Made by a program: the position numbers and the translations under genes. A stretch of 64,000 bases of DNA from positions 1-64,000 of the forward strand of contig VGZZ01000004.1 of assembly GCA_016872285.1 (NCBI GenBank). The letters are read 5' to 3'. Positions 40,929-49,244 of the stretch are shown here, piece after piece. Numbering within the stretch: the first letter of the stretch is position 1; each line of letters starts with the position of its first letter. A model generated the notes under the pieces. That model ran no database searches and had not been told where the DNA came from. It saw only the letters and a list, made by a program, of their open reading frames with translations. Origin of the DNA: SAR202 cluster bacterium. GTDB lineage: Bacteria > Chloroflexota > Dehalococcoidia > Lucifugimonadales > GCA-2712585.

Positions 40929-42449
40929 ATGCCCAACATCATCGATATCAAAGTCATCCGCGACGACGTCACCAAGGTTAAGACCCCCGCCCTTATCGTC
41001 AATCTCTTCGACGGCGTCAAGAATCCCGGCGGCGCCACCGGCGCTGTCGACAAAGCCCTGGGCGGCGCCATTACCCAGCTTATTGCCGACGGCGAAATCA
41101 AGGGCAAAAGCGGCGAGCTAACCCTTATCCACACCTTCGGCAAAATCGGCCCCGCGCGAGTCCTCGTCGCCGGCCTCGGCAAACAGGACAAGTTCACAGC
41201 CAACACTGCCCGCGAGGTGATAGGCAGCGCCGCCCGATTCCTTCGAGGCAAAGGCGTCACCTCCGCCTGCACCATTGCCCACGGCGCGGGCATCGCCGGC
41301 CTCGACCCCAAGGCCGCCGGCCAAGCCATCGCTGAAGGCGCCATCCTCGGTATATACCGCTTCCGCGAGTACCTCGCCAATAACGGCGACTCCAAAGACT
41401 TGAACGATCTCACCATTGTGGAAGGCGACGCCGCCAAGATTCAGGCCCTCAAAGACGGCGTGACCCTGGGCAAGACCATCTCGGAAGGCGTCTGCCTCTC
41501 CCGCGACATGGCCAACGAGCCCGCCAATGCTATGACACCCACCCGCATGGCCCAGATTGCCCGCCAGGTCGCCGATGCCGAAGGCCTGGAAGTGGACATC
41601 CTGGAGCGCAAGGACATGGAGGCCCTGGGCATGGGCGCGTTAGTAGGCGTCGCCAAGGGCAGCCACCAGCCTCCCAAACTCATCGTCCTCAAATACAAGG
41701 GCGACCCTTCCAATCCCGACAGCGTCCTGGGCTTCGTCGGCAAAGGCATCACCTTCGACACCGGCGGCATCTCCCTCAAGCCCGCCCTGGGCATGGAGAA
41801 CATGAAGGGCGACATGACCGGCGGCGCCTCGGTCATCGGCACCATGAAGGTCCTGGCCAAGCTTCGACCCAAAATCAATGTCACCGGCATCATTCCCGCC
41901 ACCGAAAACATGCCCGGCGGCGAGGCCCAGCGCCCGGGCGACGTGGTCCGCGCCATGAACGGCAAGACCATCGAGGTTATCAACACCGACGCCGAGGGCC
42001 GCCTAATCCTCTCCGACGCCATGTGCTACGCCCGCGAGAAGTGCGGCGTCACCCGCATTGTCGACATCGCAACCCTCACCGGTGCCATCGTCATATCCCT
42101 GGGCCGGGTCTGCACCGGCGTTTTCGGCAACAATCAGGAATGGACGGACAAGGTCATGGCCTCGGGCAACGGCGTCGGCGAGCGCGTCTGGCAGCTCCCC
42201 ATGTTCGACGAGTACAAAGACGCCCTCAAGAGCAACGTTGCCGACATGATGAACGTGGCCGGCAATCGAGACGCCGGCTCCATTGTCGCCGCCAAGTTCC
42301 TCTCCGAATTCGCCGGCGACACCCCCTGGGTCCACCTCGACATCGCCGGCACCTACCGCAGTGAGGGTGACAAAGGCTGGCAGGTCAAAGGCTCCACCGG
42401 CGGCCCCGTCCGCACCCTGGTCAACCTGGCCTTAAGTGAGGCAAAGTAA
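40929..42449 (+). CDS. pepA: Leucyl aminopeptidase (M17 family)
   Basis: 506 aa. The C-terminal catalytic domain has FVGKGITFDTGGISLKP, KGDMTGGASVIGTM, NMPGGEAQRPGDV and the family signature NTDAEGRLIL, supplying the two-metal site and bicarbonate-binding arginine. The N-terminal regulatory domain (1-165) is typical. It removes N-terminal residues from peptides. AAAGGAG precedes the ATG. Monocistronic. Confidence 0.96.
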   Translation: MPNIIDIKVIRDDVTKVKTPALIVNLFDGVKNPGGATGAVDKALGGAITQLIADGEIKGKSGELTLIHTFGKIGPARVLVAGLGKQDKFTANTAREVIGSAARFLRGKGVTSACTIAHGAGIAGLDPKAAGQAIAEGAILGIYRFREYLANNGDSKDLNDLTIVEGDAAKIQALKDGVTLGKTISEGVCLSRDMANEPANAMTPTRMAQIARQVADAEGLEVDILERKDMEALGMGALVGVAKGSHQPPKLIVLKYKGDPSNPDSVLGFVGKGITFDTGGISLKPALGMENMKGDMTGGASVIGTMKVLAKLRPKINVTGIIPATENMPGGEAQRPGDVVRAMNGKTIEVINTDAEGRLILSDAMCYAREKCGVTRIVDIATLTGAIVISLGRVCTGVFGNNQEWTDKVMASGNGVGERVWQLPMFDEYKDALKSNVADMMNVAGNRDAGSIVAAKFLSEFAGDTPWVHLDIAGTYRSEGDKGWQVKGSTGGPVRTLVNLALSEAK

Positions 42450-42546
42450 CCCGTACCTTTAGTGAATCCTTAAATAGGCAAGGCTCGATTCGCTTTGCCA
42501 AGCTTGGTTATCTTTAGCAGGGCTGAGGTGGGTCGTCTTTCTGGCC

Positions 42547-42680
42547 CTCCCTCTCCTCCTTGGCAAGGAGGAGAGGGAGATGGAGGGAGAGGTGGTCGCT
42601 TTATTTCTCTTTCCCTCTTCTCCCGACTACGGGAGAAGAGGGATTAAGGGTGATGAGGGCGCCCCGACTAAGACCAAAAT
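42547..42680. repeat. Double-hairpin intergenic repeat (R6)
   Basis: First hairpin 42547-42562/42564-42579 (CTCCCTCTCCTCCTTG), second 42613-42624/42631-42642 (CCCTCTTCTCCC), tail ATTAAGGGTGATGAGGG then CCCCGACTAAGA. The CCTGAGCC module found in other copies is absent. Confidence 0.85.
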
Positions 42681-42723
42681 CAGCTTTTCAAGACAGACCT
42701 GCTGCGCCCAGCCTCCTCCACAA

Positions 42724-42752
42724 ATGACAAAAACTCCTCTCTGCGATATAGT
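42724..42752 (+). promoter_or_regulatory. Promoter for the tRNA pair
   Basis: ATGACA (42724-42729), 17-bp spacer, TATAGT (42747-42752); each matches consensus at 5 of 6 positions. A short CCCCCT/AGGGGG hairpin lies just after the predicted start. Confidence 0.7.
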
Positions 42753-42787
42753 ATTAAAGGCCCCCTCTCTAGGGGGTCGCTTTTCGT

Positions 42788-42865
42788 GGTGAGCGTTGCC
42801 AAGCGGTCTAAGGCGCCTGACTGTGGATCAGGAGATCGAGGGTTCGAATCCCTCCGCTCACCCCA
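42788..42865 (+). tRNA. tRNA-His (GTG)
   Basis: Acceptor GTGAGCG/CGCTCAC with the extra G(-1) at 42788 opposite C73 at 42862. The anticodon arm is CCTGA-CTGTGGA-TCAGG (anticodon GTG), with TTCGAAT in the T loop. CCA is encoded at 42863-42865. Confidence 0.95.
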
Positions 42866-42884
42866 CCAATGACACCTTTATATT

Positions 42885-42919
42885 CCTTCCCCCTTGAGGG
42901 GAAAGACTGGGATGGGGGG
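42885..42919. repeat. Intergenic hairpin repeat, CCTTCCCCC type, between the tRNAs
   Basis: CCTTCCCC-CTTGA-GGGGAAAG (one mismatch), followed by GGGATGGGGGG; same layout as 32253-32295. Confidence 0.65.
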
Positions 42920-42937
42920 CTTCTCTCCCCATCACGC

Positions 42938-43014
42938 GCCCCGGTAGCTCAAGTGGACAGAGCACTTGGCTTCGGACCAAGGGGTTAGGGGTTCGAGTCC
43001 TCTCCGGGGCGCCA
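42938..43014 (+). tRNA. tRNA-Arg (TCG)
   Basis: Acceptor GCCCCGG/CCGGGGC, TA at positions 8-9, anticodon arm CTTGG-CTTCGGA-CCAAG (anticodon TCG), T loop TTCGAGT, discriminator G at 43011 and encoded CCA at 43012-43014. Confidence 0.95.
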
Positions 43015-43144
43015 CTTCTCCTCGCTATCAAGTTATCGACAGGCAAAATGCGTTGGAATCCTCGCTCGACCCCCACGCCCAAACCCTTGACACCCATCGC
43101 GTTTTAGGCCACTCTCACCCCAGCTAAACCCTCAAGGACCCATT

Positions 43145-44616
43145 TTGAGAGAGCCAGCCTCCGACTCTCCCAACAGTCCGGACACCCCTCAAATATCTCG
43201 CCCCGGCGACACCAACCTGCGCGTAGTCCGCATGTTGCGTGTCTATCGACCCCTGGCCCGGGTCCTCCAGTTTAGCGCCAAGCCCTTCCCCAGGCCCCGC
43301 GCCATCGGCGTCATGGGCGTCGTCGTCGGTTTTGCCCTTTTGATCCTTATCGGCACACTCCTCCTGTCCCTGCCCCAGGCCCGCGCGCCAGGCCGCAACC
43401 TGGACCTGTTGGACGCCTTCTTCACCGCCACCTCCGCCGTATGCGTCACCGGCCTGGTAGTCCAGGACACAGGCACCTACTGGACCGGCTTTGGGCAGGG
43501 CGTCATCCTTGCCCTCATCCAGCTTGGCGGCTTGGGCGTCATGACCGCCACTATGTTCGTACTGGTTATTTTCCGACGGCCCGTCTCCCTCAAAGACACC
43601 TTTGAGGTCCACGAAATGTCTAGAGCGGGCGGCGTGCAGAGCGTGACCCGCCTTCTCTGGCTGACTATCCTGCTCACCTTAGCCTTCGAAGCCCTGGGCG
43701 CCTTTGCGTTGTGGGTTCACTTTCGAGACCAGTTCCCGGGGGGGGCGAAAGCCTTTGGGAAAGTGCCTTTCACGCCATCTCCGCTTTCAACAACGCTGAC
43801 TTCGATATTATGGGCGACTACGCCAATCTTGTCCCCTTCAATTCTGAGCCCTTCGTGCTGGCCGTTGTATCCGTCCTCATCATGGCCGGAGGCATCAGCG
43901 TCCTGGTCTTGTTGGACATAGCCTCCAAGCGGAACTGGCGAAGGCTCACCCCCAGCACCAATATAGTCCTCCTCTTCTCCCTTGTCCTGTGGGGCGCTGG
44001 AGCAGGCGGCATTCTCCTGGCCGAGTTTAACAACGACGCTACTCTGGGTTTGCTTAACACTACTGATAAGCTCACCAACTCCTTCTTCCAATCGGTCACC
44101 GCCAGGACCGCGGGCTACAATTCCATATCCATTGGAGACCTCCGAGATGAGACGCTGTTCCTTATCTCTGGCCTTATGTTTATAGGCGGCGTCACCGGCT
44201 CCACCGCGGGTGGCGTTAAGGTTGGCACCTTTGCCCTCCTCATGCTCGCTACCTGGGCCAGCGTTCGAGGTTATGAGCATGGCCAGGCCTTTGGCCGCCG
44301 CTTCGGCCACCGTCTGGTCTATCGCGCCATGGCCATAGTAGCCATGGCTATAATGCTGGTCTTTGCCGCTACCCTCCTCCTCACCTTCACTGAAGACTTC
44401 CTCTTCAGGCAGGTCCTGTTTGAAGTTGTGTCCGCCTTTGGCACCGTGGGCCTGTCCACCGGCATCACCCCGGACATGACCCCCGCTGGAAAGGTTATTA
44501 TTATTGTAGTTATGTTCATCGGCCGCCTCGGCCCCCTCACCCTCGGCTACGCCCTGGCCCGCCAGCACCGCGAGCTTCGATATGAACTGCCCCAAAGAGA
44601 CCTGCCCATCGGCTAA
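43145..44616 (+). pseudogene. trkH: TrkH/KtrB family potassium transporter, frameshifted
   Basis: Two frames together give one TrkH-type protein of about 490 aa. The first (TTG 43145, or ATG 43232) reads through TSAVCVTGLVVQDTGTYW and ends its TrkH similarity at HFRDQFPGG. The second continues from ESLWESAFHAISAFNNADF through TARTAGYNSISIGDL, GGVTGSTAGGVKVGT and SAFGTVGLSTGITPDM, the later selectivity-filter repeats. The shift lies at a run of eight G (43738-43745) and is of one base. It could be an assembly error, a true mutation or slippage. The intact trkA follows 12 bp downstream. Confidence 0.85.
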
Positions 44617-44628
44617 GGAGAGAATTTT

Positions 44629-45312
44629 ATGGCCGTAAGAAGCGTTCTTATACTCGGCCTCGGCCCCTTCGGAGGCCAGTTGGCCGTCGAGCTGACCAGC
44701 TTCGGTTATGAGGTCTTGGGTGTCGACAATGATGAGGACAAGGTGGCTGAAATCTCTGACTCCATCAGCAAGGCCGTCCAGGGCGACGTTACCAGCCCCG
44801 GCCTCTGGCGCGACCTCCCAGTCAAAGACATCGATATCGCTATCGTCGCCTTCAGCTACAACATGGCCGACAACATCCAGACCGTGGTGCTGCTGAAAAA
44901 GGCCGGCGTGCCGCGCATCATCGCCAAGTCGGAAAACGAGTTCCACGCCGAGGTCCTGCGTAGCCTGGGCGTCTCCGCCGTCCTGGAGCCTTACAGGGAC
45001 AGCGTGGCCCGCGCCGTCCACATGATGGGCACCAACCTGGTGGACTACCTTCCCGTGTACAAAGACTTCGGCGTCGCCATCGTCAAGGCCAACTCCAAGC
45101 TAAAGGGCCTCACCGTCCAGAAGCTCTACGACAAATACAAAGCCACCACCCTGATCCTGCGACGCGGCGACAAGATCATTGAGGAGCCGTCCGACCACGA
45201 AAACATCTCCGACGGCGACATCCTGGTCATCTCCGCCCGTGACCGCGACCTGCATGAGCTTCCCGGCGTCGAGGCCCGCCCCGACGACAGGGACAAAAAC
45301 GGCCACACGTAG
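44629..45312 (+). CDS. trkA: TrkA/KtrA potassium uptake regulatory protein
   Basis: 227 aa. RCK_N domain with Rossmann GLGPFGGQLAVEL and VDNDEDKVAEI, IAKSENEFHAEVLRSLG, then an RCK_C domain (SKLKGLTVQKLYDKYKATTLILRRGDKII to GDILVISARDRDL, described by ends). As the cytoplasmic nucleotide-binding ring it gates the TrkH/KtrB channel, whose gene lies directly upstream with a 12-bp gap. The integrity of trkA supports TrkH being functional or only recently interrupted. Confidence 0.93.
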   Translation: MAVRSVLILGLGPFGGQLAVELTSFGYEVLGVDNDEDKVAEISDSISKAVQGDVTSPGLWRDLPVKDIDIAIVAFSYNMADNIQTVVLLKKAGVPRIIAKSENEFHAEVLRSLGVSAVLEPYRDSVARAVHMMGTNLVDYLPVYKDFGVAIVKANSKLKGLTVQKLYDKYKATTLILRRGDKIIEEPSDHENISDGDILVISARDRDLHELPGVEARPDDRDKNGHT

Positions 45313-45363
45313 GGTTAGCCGCCCTCTCAAAACCAGTGTTCACTCTTCATCTCAGGAGACGTA

Positions 45364-45984
45364 ATGGACACCCTTGCTACGAAGCAGTATCCCGCTAAGA
45401 TTCGCGGCCAGCTTGAGGAGCCTATCAGTAGCTGGCTCTTTCTCATAAAGTGGCTCCTTCTGCTTCCCCATTGGGTACTCCTTATCTTTCTCTACATCGG
45501 CTTCATCTTTAGCTGGCTCGGCTCCATGATCGCCATCGCCTTCACCGGCAAATACCCCCGCGCCCTCTTCGACTACAACGTCGGCGTCATACGATGGGGC
45601 TGGCGCGTCGGCTTCTACAGCTACCAGGCCATGGGCACCAACAAGTACCCGCCCTTCTCCCTTCAGCCCCTGGACTCCTACCCCGCCGACATCACCATCG
45701 ACTACCCCGAAAAGCTCCACCGAGGTGTTGTCCTCATCAAGTGGTGGCTCCTGGCCCTGCCCCACTACGCCGTCGTCGCCTTGCTTGTCGGCGGCGCCGG
45801 CTATCGATTTGGCGGCCTGCAAATCCTCCTGGTCCTATTCGCCACCGTCGGCAACCTCTTCAACAAGTCCTACCCCAAAGACCTCTGGGAACTCGTTATG
45901 GGCATCAACCACTTAGTCTACCGCGTCTTCGCCTACGCCGCCCTCACCACCGACGAATACCCACCCTTTAGGCTGGGGGAGTAG
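45364..45984 (+). CDS. DUF4389 domain membrane protein
   Basis: 206 aa containing two similar halves. Each begins YPxxI and continues to SWLFLIKWLLLLPHWVLL or VLIKWWLLALPHYAVV, then YP(R/K)xL(F/W) and a conserved WxxRVxxYxYxxxTxxYPPFxL end. This matches the duplicated DUF4389 layout with about four membrane helices. Function unknown. TCAGGAG lies before the ATG. It follows trkA at 51 bp and may share its transcript. Confidence 0.88.
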   Translation: MDTLATKQYPAKIRGQLEEPISSWLFLIKWLLLLPHWVLLIFLYIGFIFSWLGSMIAIAFTGKYPRALFDYNVGVIRWGWRVGFYSYQAMGTNKYPPFSLQPLDSYPADITIDYPEKLHRGVVLIKWWLLALPHYAVVALLVGGAGYRFGGLQILLVLFATVGNLFNKSYPKDLWELVMGINHLVYRVFAYAALTTDEYPPFRLGE

Positions 45985-46090
45985 TCCCCATGCATTCTTG
46001 CAAGTTGCCTCTTTAGGTAGAGATACCTAAGGGGTGTCGGGATTCCTATGACCCTTCCGGGGTACCTGGGGATGTCCATCTCATCCGGTT

Positions 46091-46240
46091 CTCCCTCTTT
46101 TCCTCGTGAGGAAAAGAGGGAGTTAGACGCCGTCCTGAGCCTGTCCGAAGGAGGGGGAATTGTGCAACCGTTTTCTTTCCCTCTCTTCCTGCAGGAAGAG
46201 AGGGATTAAGGGTGAGATGGTATCCCGATTAAAGACAGGA
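46091..46240. repeat. Double-hairpin intergenic repeat (R4)
   Basis: First hairpin 46091-46105/46108-46122 (15 bp), AGTTAGACGCCGTCCTGAGC module ending CCGAAGGA, second perfect palindrome 46179-46204 (CCCTCTCTTCCTG), tail ATTAAGGGTGAGATGGTATC then CCGATTAAAGACA. Confidence 0.88.
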
Positions 46241-46263
46241 TTGACTTCCAGTACGAATCCCAC

Positions 46264-47445
46264 CTACACCCTATACCTCTCCTCCATCACCCCCTCCAGC
46301 AGCCCTAGCTCCGCCCTCCCCACCACCTCCAGCGTCCGGTCCGCGTTCGGCGGCATCAGCGTGCACGTCCGCACGTCACGAAACAGCCGCTCCAGCGGGT
46401 ACCTCTTATGCGCCACCCGCCCCCCGCACACCTGCAATGCGCGAGACGTCACCATCAGCGCCGCCTCCGTCGCCCGGTTCTTAGCCCGGCTCCCCAGCGT
46501 TAGCATTAGCAGCGGGTCCGGCCCCTCCGGCCACCGATACGCCGACTCATGCATCACCAGCCTCGCCGACTCCACCACCAGCCCCATCTCCGCCACGTGC
46601 CGCTGAATAATCGAGTTGTGGGACATAGGCGCCGGGTCCGGGTCGAACCTGTTCTTCTTTACGAACTCCTTGGTGTAGTCCAGCGCCCGCTGCGCCGCCC
46701 CAATGAACACCGCCGCGTACCCCATGGCGAAATGCAGCCCCAGCCCCGCCCTCTCGCTGTCCCCTGGCTTGCCCAGCACGCACTCCTTCCTCACCGGGCA
46801 CTCCTCAAAGGTTACGCTGGGGCTTACCGTCCCCCGCATCCCTAGTGTGTCCCAGCCCCCCGTAATCGTCAGCCCAGGACTGTCCCTGGGGACCAGCGCC
46901 ATAGTCGCACTCTTCTCCGCCTGGTACCCCTCCATGGCGCAATGGATCATGTACCGGTAGGCCCCACCCGCCATGGTGCAAAAATGCTTCGGCCCGTTGA
47001 TCACATAGCCATCATCACGAGGACTCAAAATCGTGTTCGCGACGCCCGACCCTCCCCGCCTCGACGGCTCGCTCCCCCAGCTCCCAAACAGCCTCCCGTG
47101 CTCCACCACGTCAGGATAAAACGACGCCTTCTGCTCCGCCGACCCTAACTGGTCGATATACTTCTGCACTATCGAGTGCATGTGCACCGTCATGGCCGTG
47201 TTGGCGCAGCCCCACGCCAGCTTTTCGATGACCATGACGTAGGTCAGCATGTCCAGCCCCAACCCGCCGTACGACTTCGGTACCGTGGTGGCCAGCAGCC
47301 CCGCCTTCCACACCTCTCGCCACCCCTCCACGGGATGCGTCGCCCGGGCGTCCACCTCCGCCGCGCGAGGCTCCAGCCCCTCCCTTGCCACCCCCTCCGC
47401 CCTGGCGACGATTTCTTCCTGCTCCCTCGTCAGCCTGAAATCCAT
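46264..47445 (-). CDS. Acyl-CoA dehydrogenase-like flavoprotein
   Basis: 393 aa from the ATG at 47445 (MDFRLTREQEEIV is the standard opening; GGAGG upstream). N-terminal helices, the FGSWGSEPSRRGGSG flavin/substrate loop and the C-terminal helical bundle ending RDVRTCTLMPPNADRTLEVVGR are recognisable. The usual catalytic-base region (YEGTxEIQ) is replaced by LMPPNADRTLEV, so it may not be a simple beta-oxidation dehydrogenase; the same fold includes DszC-type flavin monooxygenases. It is divergent from three LLM oxidoreductases. Confidence 0.85.
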   Translation of the reverse strand: MDFRLTREQEEIVARAEGVAREGLEPRAAEVDARATHPVEGWREVWKAGLLATTVPKSYGGLGLDMLTYVMVIEKLAWGCANTAMTVHMHSIVQKYIDQLGSAEQKASFYPDVVEHGRLFGSWGSEPSRRGGSGVANTILSPRDDGYVINGPKHFCTMAGGAYRYMIHCAMEGYQAEKSATMALVPRDSPGLTITGGWDTLGMRGTVSPSVTFEECPVRKECVLGKPGDSERAGLGLHFAMGYAAVFIGAAQRALDYTKEFVKKNRFDPDPAPMSHNSIIQRHVAEMGLVVESARLVMHESAYRWPEGPDPLLMLTLGSRAKNRATEAALMVTSRALQVCGGRVAHKRYPLERLFRDVRTCTLMPPNADRTLEVVGRAELGLLEGVMEERYRV

Positions 47446-47527
47446 TAAACGCGACACCTCCAAGTCCGCCCCAGTATAGCGCCTCACTCCCGTCGACGCA
47501 GTGCTAGGTCTGTAGGTGTAAGGGATT

Positions 47528-47580
47528 TGTCATCCTGAGCAAAGTCCCGATGTACTCGTCGGGACGCAGTCGAAGGATCT
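47528..47580. repeat. Hairpin repeat, TGTCATTCTGAG family, copy C
   Basis: Outer stem ATCCT (47532-47536)/AGGAT (47574-47578) replaces the ATTCT/AGAAT of other copies with complementary changes. The inner stem GTCCCGA pairs with TCGGGAC around TGTACTCG. Confidence 0.85.
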
Positions 47581-47622
47581 ATGCCCACTACCCAGGTTGC
47601 GCTGAGTCGGCCACCCCTCCGG

Positions 47623-47748
47623 TCATTCACCACGCATCTCCTTCACCAACTCGTCAGGATCCTTTCCCGCCAGCTCTTTTAGATATCCCCTATACTTCTC
47701 AAACGGCGACGCCGGCGCGCGCTTACTTACGCGCTTAGGTGTGGTCAC
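47623..47748 (-). CDS. Possible small basic protein
   Basis: 41 codons from a GTG at 47748. After a basic start (TTPKRVSKRAPASP) comes FEKYRGYLKELAGKDPDEL and a final VKEMRGE. The amphipathic helix pattern and codon choice look coding, and the frame stays open for 18 lysine-rich codons upstream without an ATG or a good ribosome site. It may be a small DNA-binding or antitoxin-like protein, or a gene remnant. Confidence 0.35.
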   Translation of the reverse strand: MTTPKRVSKRAPASPFEKYRGYLKELAGKDPDELVKEMRGE

Positions 47749-47980
47749 CTTATCTCTTTTGGTCTTTTTAGCCTTACCTATATCGTCCCCTTTATTATTG
47801 GTTTAGTCATCGCCTGACTTTAATCCATGATTGTCTCTCGATACAACTGTTATCCCCTCAAAATCCCCTCCCTACCCTCCCACCCCTCCCGATGCTACAA
47901 TGCGCCACGAACCAGCATATAATCGGCGCAGGCCGACGTGTCGGCCCGCCCCCAGCAACCCACGCCCCCAGGAGCCGCTA

Positions 47981-49024
47981 TTGGACGTAGGCATCTTCAT
48001 GGAGTTCCCCCGCCCCAAAGGCGCCACCGACGCCCAGGTCTTTGACCGCGCCTTCAAAATCATCGACCTGGCCGAGTCCTCCGGCCTCCATTCCGTCTGG
48101 CTCGCCGAGCTCCACTTCGAGCCTGAGCAGTCCGTCCTCTCCTCCCCTGTCGTCGTGGCCGCAGCAGCCGCCTCCCGCACCCAGCGGCTTCGCATCGGCC
48201 TTGCCGTCGCCGTCCTCCCCCTCTACAACCCCCTCCGCCTCGCTGAGGACGTCGCCACCCTCGACCACATCGCCGGAGGCCGCATCGACTTCGGCGTCGG
48301 CCGCAGCGCCGCCCCTCGAGGCTACATCGGCATGAACATTCCCTATGCCGAAAGCCGCCAGCGTTTCTCCGAGTGCCTCCAAGTCATTCAAAAAGCCTGG
48401 ACTCACGATACCTTCTCCCACCACGGCCAGTTTTACCACTACGATGACGTGCGCGTCGTCCCCCGCCCCTTCCAGCAGCCCCACCCGCCCATCCGCATCG
48501 CCACCAATTCCCCAGGCACCTACCTCTTCTCCGGCAAAGCCGGCATTCCTATCTTCCTCAGCGTTCGAGGCGTCCGAAGCCAGCTCGTCGAGCACGTCGC
48601 CAGCTATTGTGAGGCCTGGGAGTCCGCCGGCCACCCGGGCAAGCCCCACCTCTCCCTCCGTATCCCCGTCTACGTCCATGAGGACCGGCGCCGCGCCCTG
48701 GAGGACCCCAAAGCCAGCGCCATGAACTTCTATCGACAGCTTATCGAGACCGTCGGCACGCCTATCCCCAGCCTGTCCGACGAGGAGAACCGAGAGCGCG
48801 CCGAGCGCGGCCAGCGCCTCCGCTCCATCACCTACGACGACATCCTCAAGACCGACCTGGCCTACGGTACCCCCGATGAAGTGACCGAAAAGCTTCTGGA
48901 ACTAAAAGAGACCTTCAACCTCTCCTGCGTCATCGCCGAACCCAACTTCGGCCGCCTCATCCCCCAAGACAAAGAACTCGCCTCCCTCCAACTCTTCGCA
49001 GAAAAAGTCGCCCCCAAGCTGTAA
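47981..49024 (+). CDS. LLM-class flavin-dependent oxidoreductase 1 of 3
   Basis: 347 aa from the TTG at 47981, which has AGGAG six bases upstream and aligns with the ATG starts of the two following paralogues (LDVGIFMEFPRP versus MEIGVYFEFPRG). Bacterial-luciferase fold: LHSVWLAELHFEPEQSVLSSP, RIGLAVAVLPLYNPLRLAEDVATLDHIAGGRIDFGVGRS (as landmarks), and an HHGQFYHYDDVRVVPRPFQQPHPPI segment. Likely an FMNH2-dependent monooxygenase. The trio may oxidise related recalcitrant organic compounds. Confidence 0.88.
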   Translation: MDVGIFMEFPRPKGATDAQVFDRAFKIIDLAESSGLHSVWLAELHFEPEQSVLSSPVVVAAAAASRTQRLRIGLAVAVLPLYNPLRLAEDVATLDHIAGGRIDFGVGRSAAPRGYIGMNIPYAESRQRFSECLQVIQKAWTHDTFSHHGQFYHYDDVRVVPRPFQQPHPPIRIATNSPGTYLFSGKAGIPIFLSVRGVRSQLVEHVASYCEAWESAGHPGKPHLSLRIPVYVHEDRRRALEDPKASAMNFYRQLIETVGTPIPSLSDEENRERAERGQRLRSITYDDILKTDLAYGTPDEVTEKLLELKETFNLSCVIAEPNFGRLIPQDKELASLQLFAEKVAPKL

Positions 49025-49086
49025 CCTACTCTCCATTTTTATGTAGGGGCGAGGTCGCCGCGCCCTTGTTCTCCCTCTTCTCCGTC

Positions 49087-49106
49087 ATTCCGGCGGAAGC
49101 CGGAAT
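49087..49106. repeat. REP-like palindrome
   Basis: ATTCCGGC-GGAA-GCCGGAAT, an 8-bp stem with a GGAA loop, preceded by GTC and followed by CCAG. It resembles the widespread TTCCGGC...GCCGGAATCC palindromic repeats. Confidence 0.7.
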
Positions 49107-49244
49107 CCAGCCCTTCCTTAGTTCGCGGCAAGAGAGTCGCTAGCCTTTCACATCCGCCTCTCTAACCCTTCACATAGCGTATGGCCTTCTCCGGTGCTAC
49201 AATTCCCCCAACCTCATCCCAATATCCGCACCGCGGAGGCGTCC

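Larger units (their letters stand above)
47446..47980. other. Intergenic region between divergent ACAD and LLM genes
   Basis: About 535 bp. Contains the hairpin repeat at 47528-47580, a short minus-strand open frame at 47623-47748 and an AT-rich stretch 47755-47880 that probably has the promoters. The long in-frame extension of the LLM gene back to 47831 is low-complexity Pro/Arg-rich sequence and is unlikely to be translated. Confidence 0.5.

Noticed and set aside
43717-45021. 434-codon minus-strand open frame across trkH and trkA
   Set aside because: Spans two real genes in antisense, has low-complexity Gly/Glu/His composition and no start signal.
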